Shown piece after piece: positions 63,216-64,000 of a DNA stretch of 64,000 nt. Below the pieces are notes generated by a model. The model did no database searches. It saw only the letters and a list, made by a program, of their open reading frames with translations, and was not told the origin of the DNA. Source of the DNA: Rheinheimera pacifica (lineage in GTDB: Bacteria; Pseudomonadota; Gammaproteobacteria; Enterobacterales; Alteromonadaceae); the NCBI RefSeq assembly GCF_024809855.1, contig NZ_JANUEM010000009.1, positions 106,372 to 170,371 on the forward strand. The letters run 5' to 3'. The stretch's first letter is position 1; the number at the start of each line of letters is the position of its first letter. The position numbers were made by a program, and so were the translations under genes.

Positions 63216-63879
63216 TGCGATGAGCAAATTTTATAGCGAATATGTGCCTGATGTAAAAGGCAGTGACTACGAGTTTAATCGATTTGATAAGGCTGATCTA
63301 AAAAACGTTGTGAGCGTTTTGAAATTGTTTGTAACTACCGTAAGCTATTCCAATTGGAGTGAGGCAGCAGCTGTTATTCACGATGCTATTGCTAAAAGGT
63401 TTTCATCAAGTGCAATTGATGTTTATTGCTTCATCGCTAGCCCATACTGGAAAAAGGGTACCCATATCGTAAGGCATTATGGATTAGGTGGAGCGTTAGA
63501 AAAGGACTTCGAGGTTGGACCACTAGGCTTTTTGTTTGAGAAAGAAATCGTTAATGATAATGATGTGATTTTTTATGGTGTAGTGAAGCTGACCTCAGAA
63601 AATGCGAGGAGTATATTTAATTTACTATCAATAAGTGAGAACGGGGTGTTGTTTTCTAGCCAAGGTCCAAATGATCCCAGTTTTAGTTTATTAGTTGAGG
63701 AGCTGGCTTCGATTGTAGCGGTAAAACCTAAAAGCCTAACCTTTAATTTGAATATCGTTGAGGCGATTAATTTCATATTGGGGAAAGGTTTGGAGGCTCT
63801 CTTTCCTTATGCATGGGAGGAAACTGGTGAATATCACTTGGATATATTCGAAGGTAACTGTGTGGACAGGTTGGCTTAA
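63205..63879 (+). CDS. Probable immunity protein for the RHS nuclease
   Basis: A 224-residue protein with no signal peptide and no recognised family. The ATG at 63205 lies 11 bases inside the RHS 3' end and has AAGGGG just upstream; the frame is open further up, but that part is only out-of-frame toxin sequence, and ATG 63220 is a possible alternative. The protein is acidic and cytosolic, as expected for an inhibitor that binds a basic nuclease. Overlapping position, the same strand and a distinctly AT-rich composition all fit an immunity gene for the HNH tip. The evidence is positional only; no immunity-family motif is identified. Confidence 0.7.
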   Translation: MSTSAMSKFYSEYVPDVKGSDYEFNRFDKADLKNVVSVLKLFVTTVSYSNWSEAAAVIHDAIAKRFSSSAIDVYCFIASPYWKKGTHIVRHYGLGGALEKDFEVGPLGFLFEKEIVNDNDVIFYGVVKLTSENARSIFNLLSISENGVLFSSQGPNDPSFSLLVEELASIVAVKPKSLTFNLNIVEAINFILGKGLEALFPYAWEETGEYHLDIFEGNCVDRLA

Positions 63880-63891
63880 ACGGGATAAGTC

Positions 63892-63936
63892 ATTGCACAA
63901 TCAATGGGTCAGAGTCTGAGGGATCCCCACGAATTT
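63892..63936. repeat. Possible REP/RAYT-type repeat at the window edge
   Basis: After the immunity gene the sequence reads caatcaatgggtcagagtct, a motif I associate with REP-associated tyrosine transposase (RAYT) regions in gammaproteobacteria. No transposase is visible before the window ends, and the remaining 60 bases show nothing else. This is recognition by eye only. Confidence 0.3.
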
Positions 63937-64000
63937 AGCCTTCGCATTCAATGTTGTAACTCGCCGTATCCAACAAGTGTTTACAGTGGCGCAAGGTATT

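Noticed and set aside
1..64000. CRISPR arrays, tRNA or rRNA genes
   Set aside because: No regularly spaced repeats and no recognisable tRNA or rRNA sequence were seen on either strand by reading.

Overview
The window looks like chromosome of a marine or freshwater gammaproteobacterium of the Alteromonadales, most like the Alishewanella/Rheinheimera/Arsukibacterium group. The reasons are the housekeeping order (rph-pyrE, slmA, dut, coaBC, radC-rpmB-rpmG-mutM), the adjacent recC-recB-recD genes, moderate GC, and intergenic palindromic repeats of the kind seen in Shewanella, Alteromonas and relatives. The taxonomic call is inference from recognised protein families; no database was searched. I saw no tRNA, rRNA, CRISPR array, prophage or intact insertion sequence.

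Layout. 1-7 kb: the 3' part of a propeller-type diguanylate cyclase, pepD, a deletion scar joining the tails of a divergent EamA transporter and LysR regulator, a PEP-mutase-like protein, a small secreted protein and an M14 peptidase. 7-13 kb: a MarR-controlled HlyD/DUF2955 efflux operon with twin palindromic operators, then two exported alpha/beta hydrolases divergent from an AraC regulator, and an SRPBCC protein. 13-19.3 kb: a vapBC toxin-antitoxin pair, a LysE exporter, DUF502, an Rrf2 regulator divergent from a thioredoxin-reductase-like enzyme, and fatty acid cis/trans isomerase. 19.4-28.5 kb: recC, recB, recD with 4-11 bp overlaps. 28.6-29.8 kb: a Fic AMPylator behind a cluster of TCGACATA sites.

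29.8-37.5 kb is a complete sucrose locus: fructokinase, LacI-type repressor, sucrose phosphorylase, MFS permease and TonB receptor. Three near-identical CTTAA-N4-TTAAG palindromes sit in its three promoter regions, so the repressor probably controls the whole set. 37.6-39.7 kb has gabD and a broken hipBA module (hipB and its operators kept, hipA cut to about 90 residues). 39.9-49.6 kb is conserved core: yicC, a TPR-GGDEF cyclase placed between yicC and rph, rph-pyrE, slmA, dut, coaBC, radC, rpmB-rpmG, a small membrane protein and mutM. 49.6-55.6 kb has a repeat element, an Omp85 protein, a DUF432-MscS operon, mgtE behind a structured leader, and an M15 peptidase.

55.8-63.9 kb is accessory and visibly more AT-rich: a small exported protein, a 2328-residue Sec-exported SpvB/VCBS/RHS protein with a C-terminal HNH nuclease toxin, and its probable immunity gene overlapping the toxin end. 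The two most interesting items for follow-up are the mgtE leader, where one segment can pair either with an upstream arm or with the ribosome binding site, and this RHS toxin-immunity cassette.
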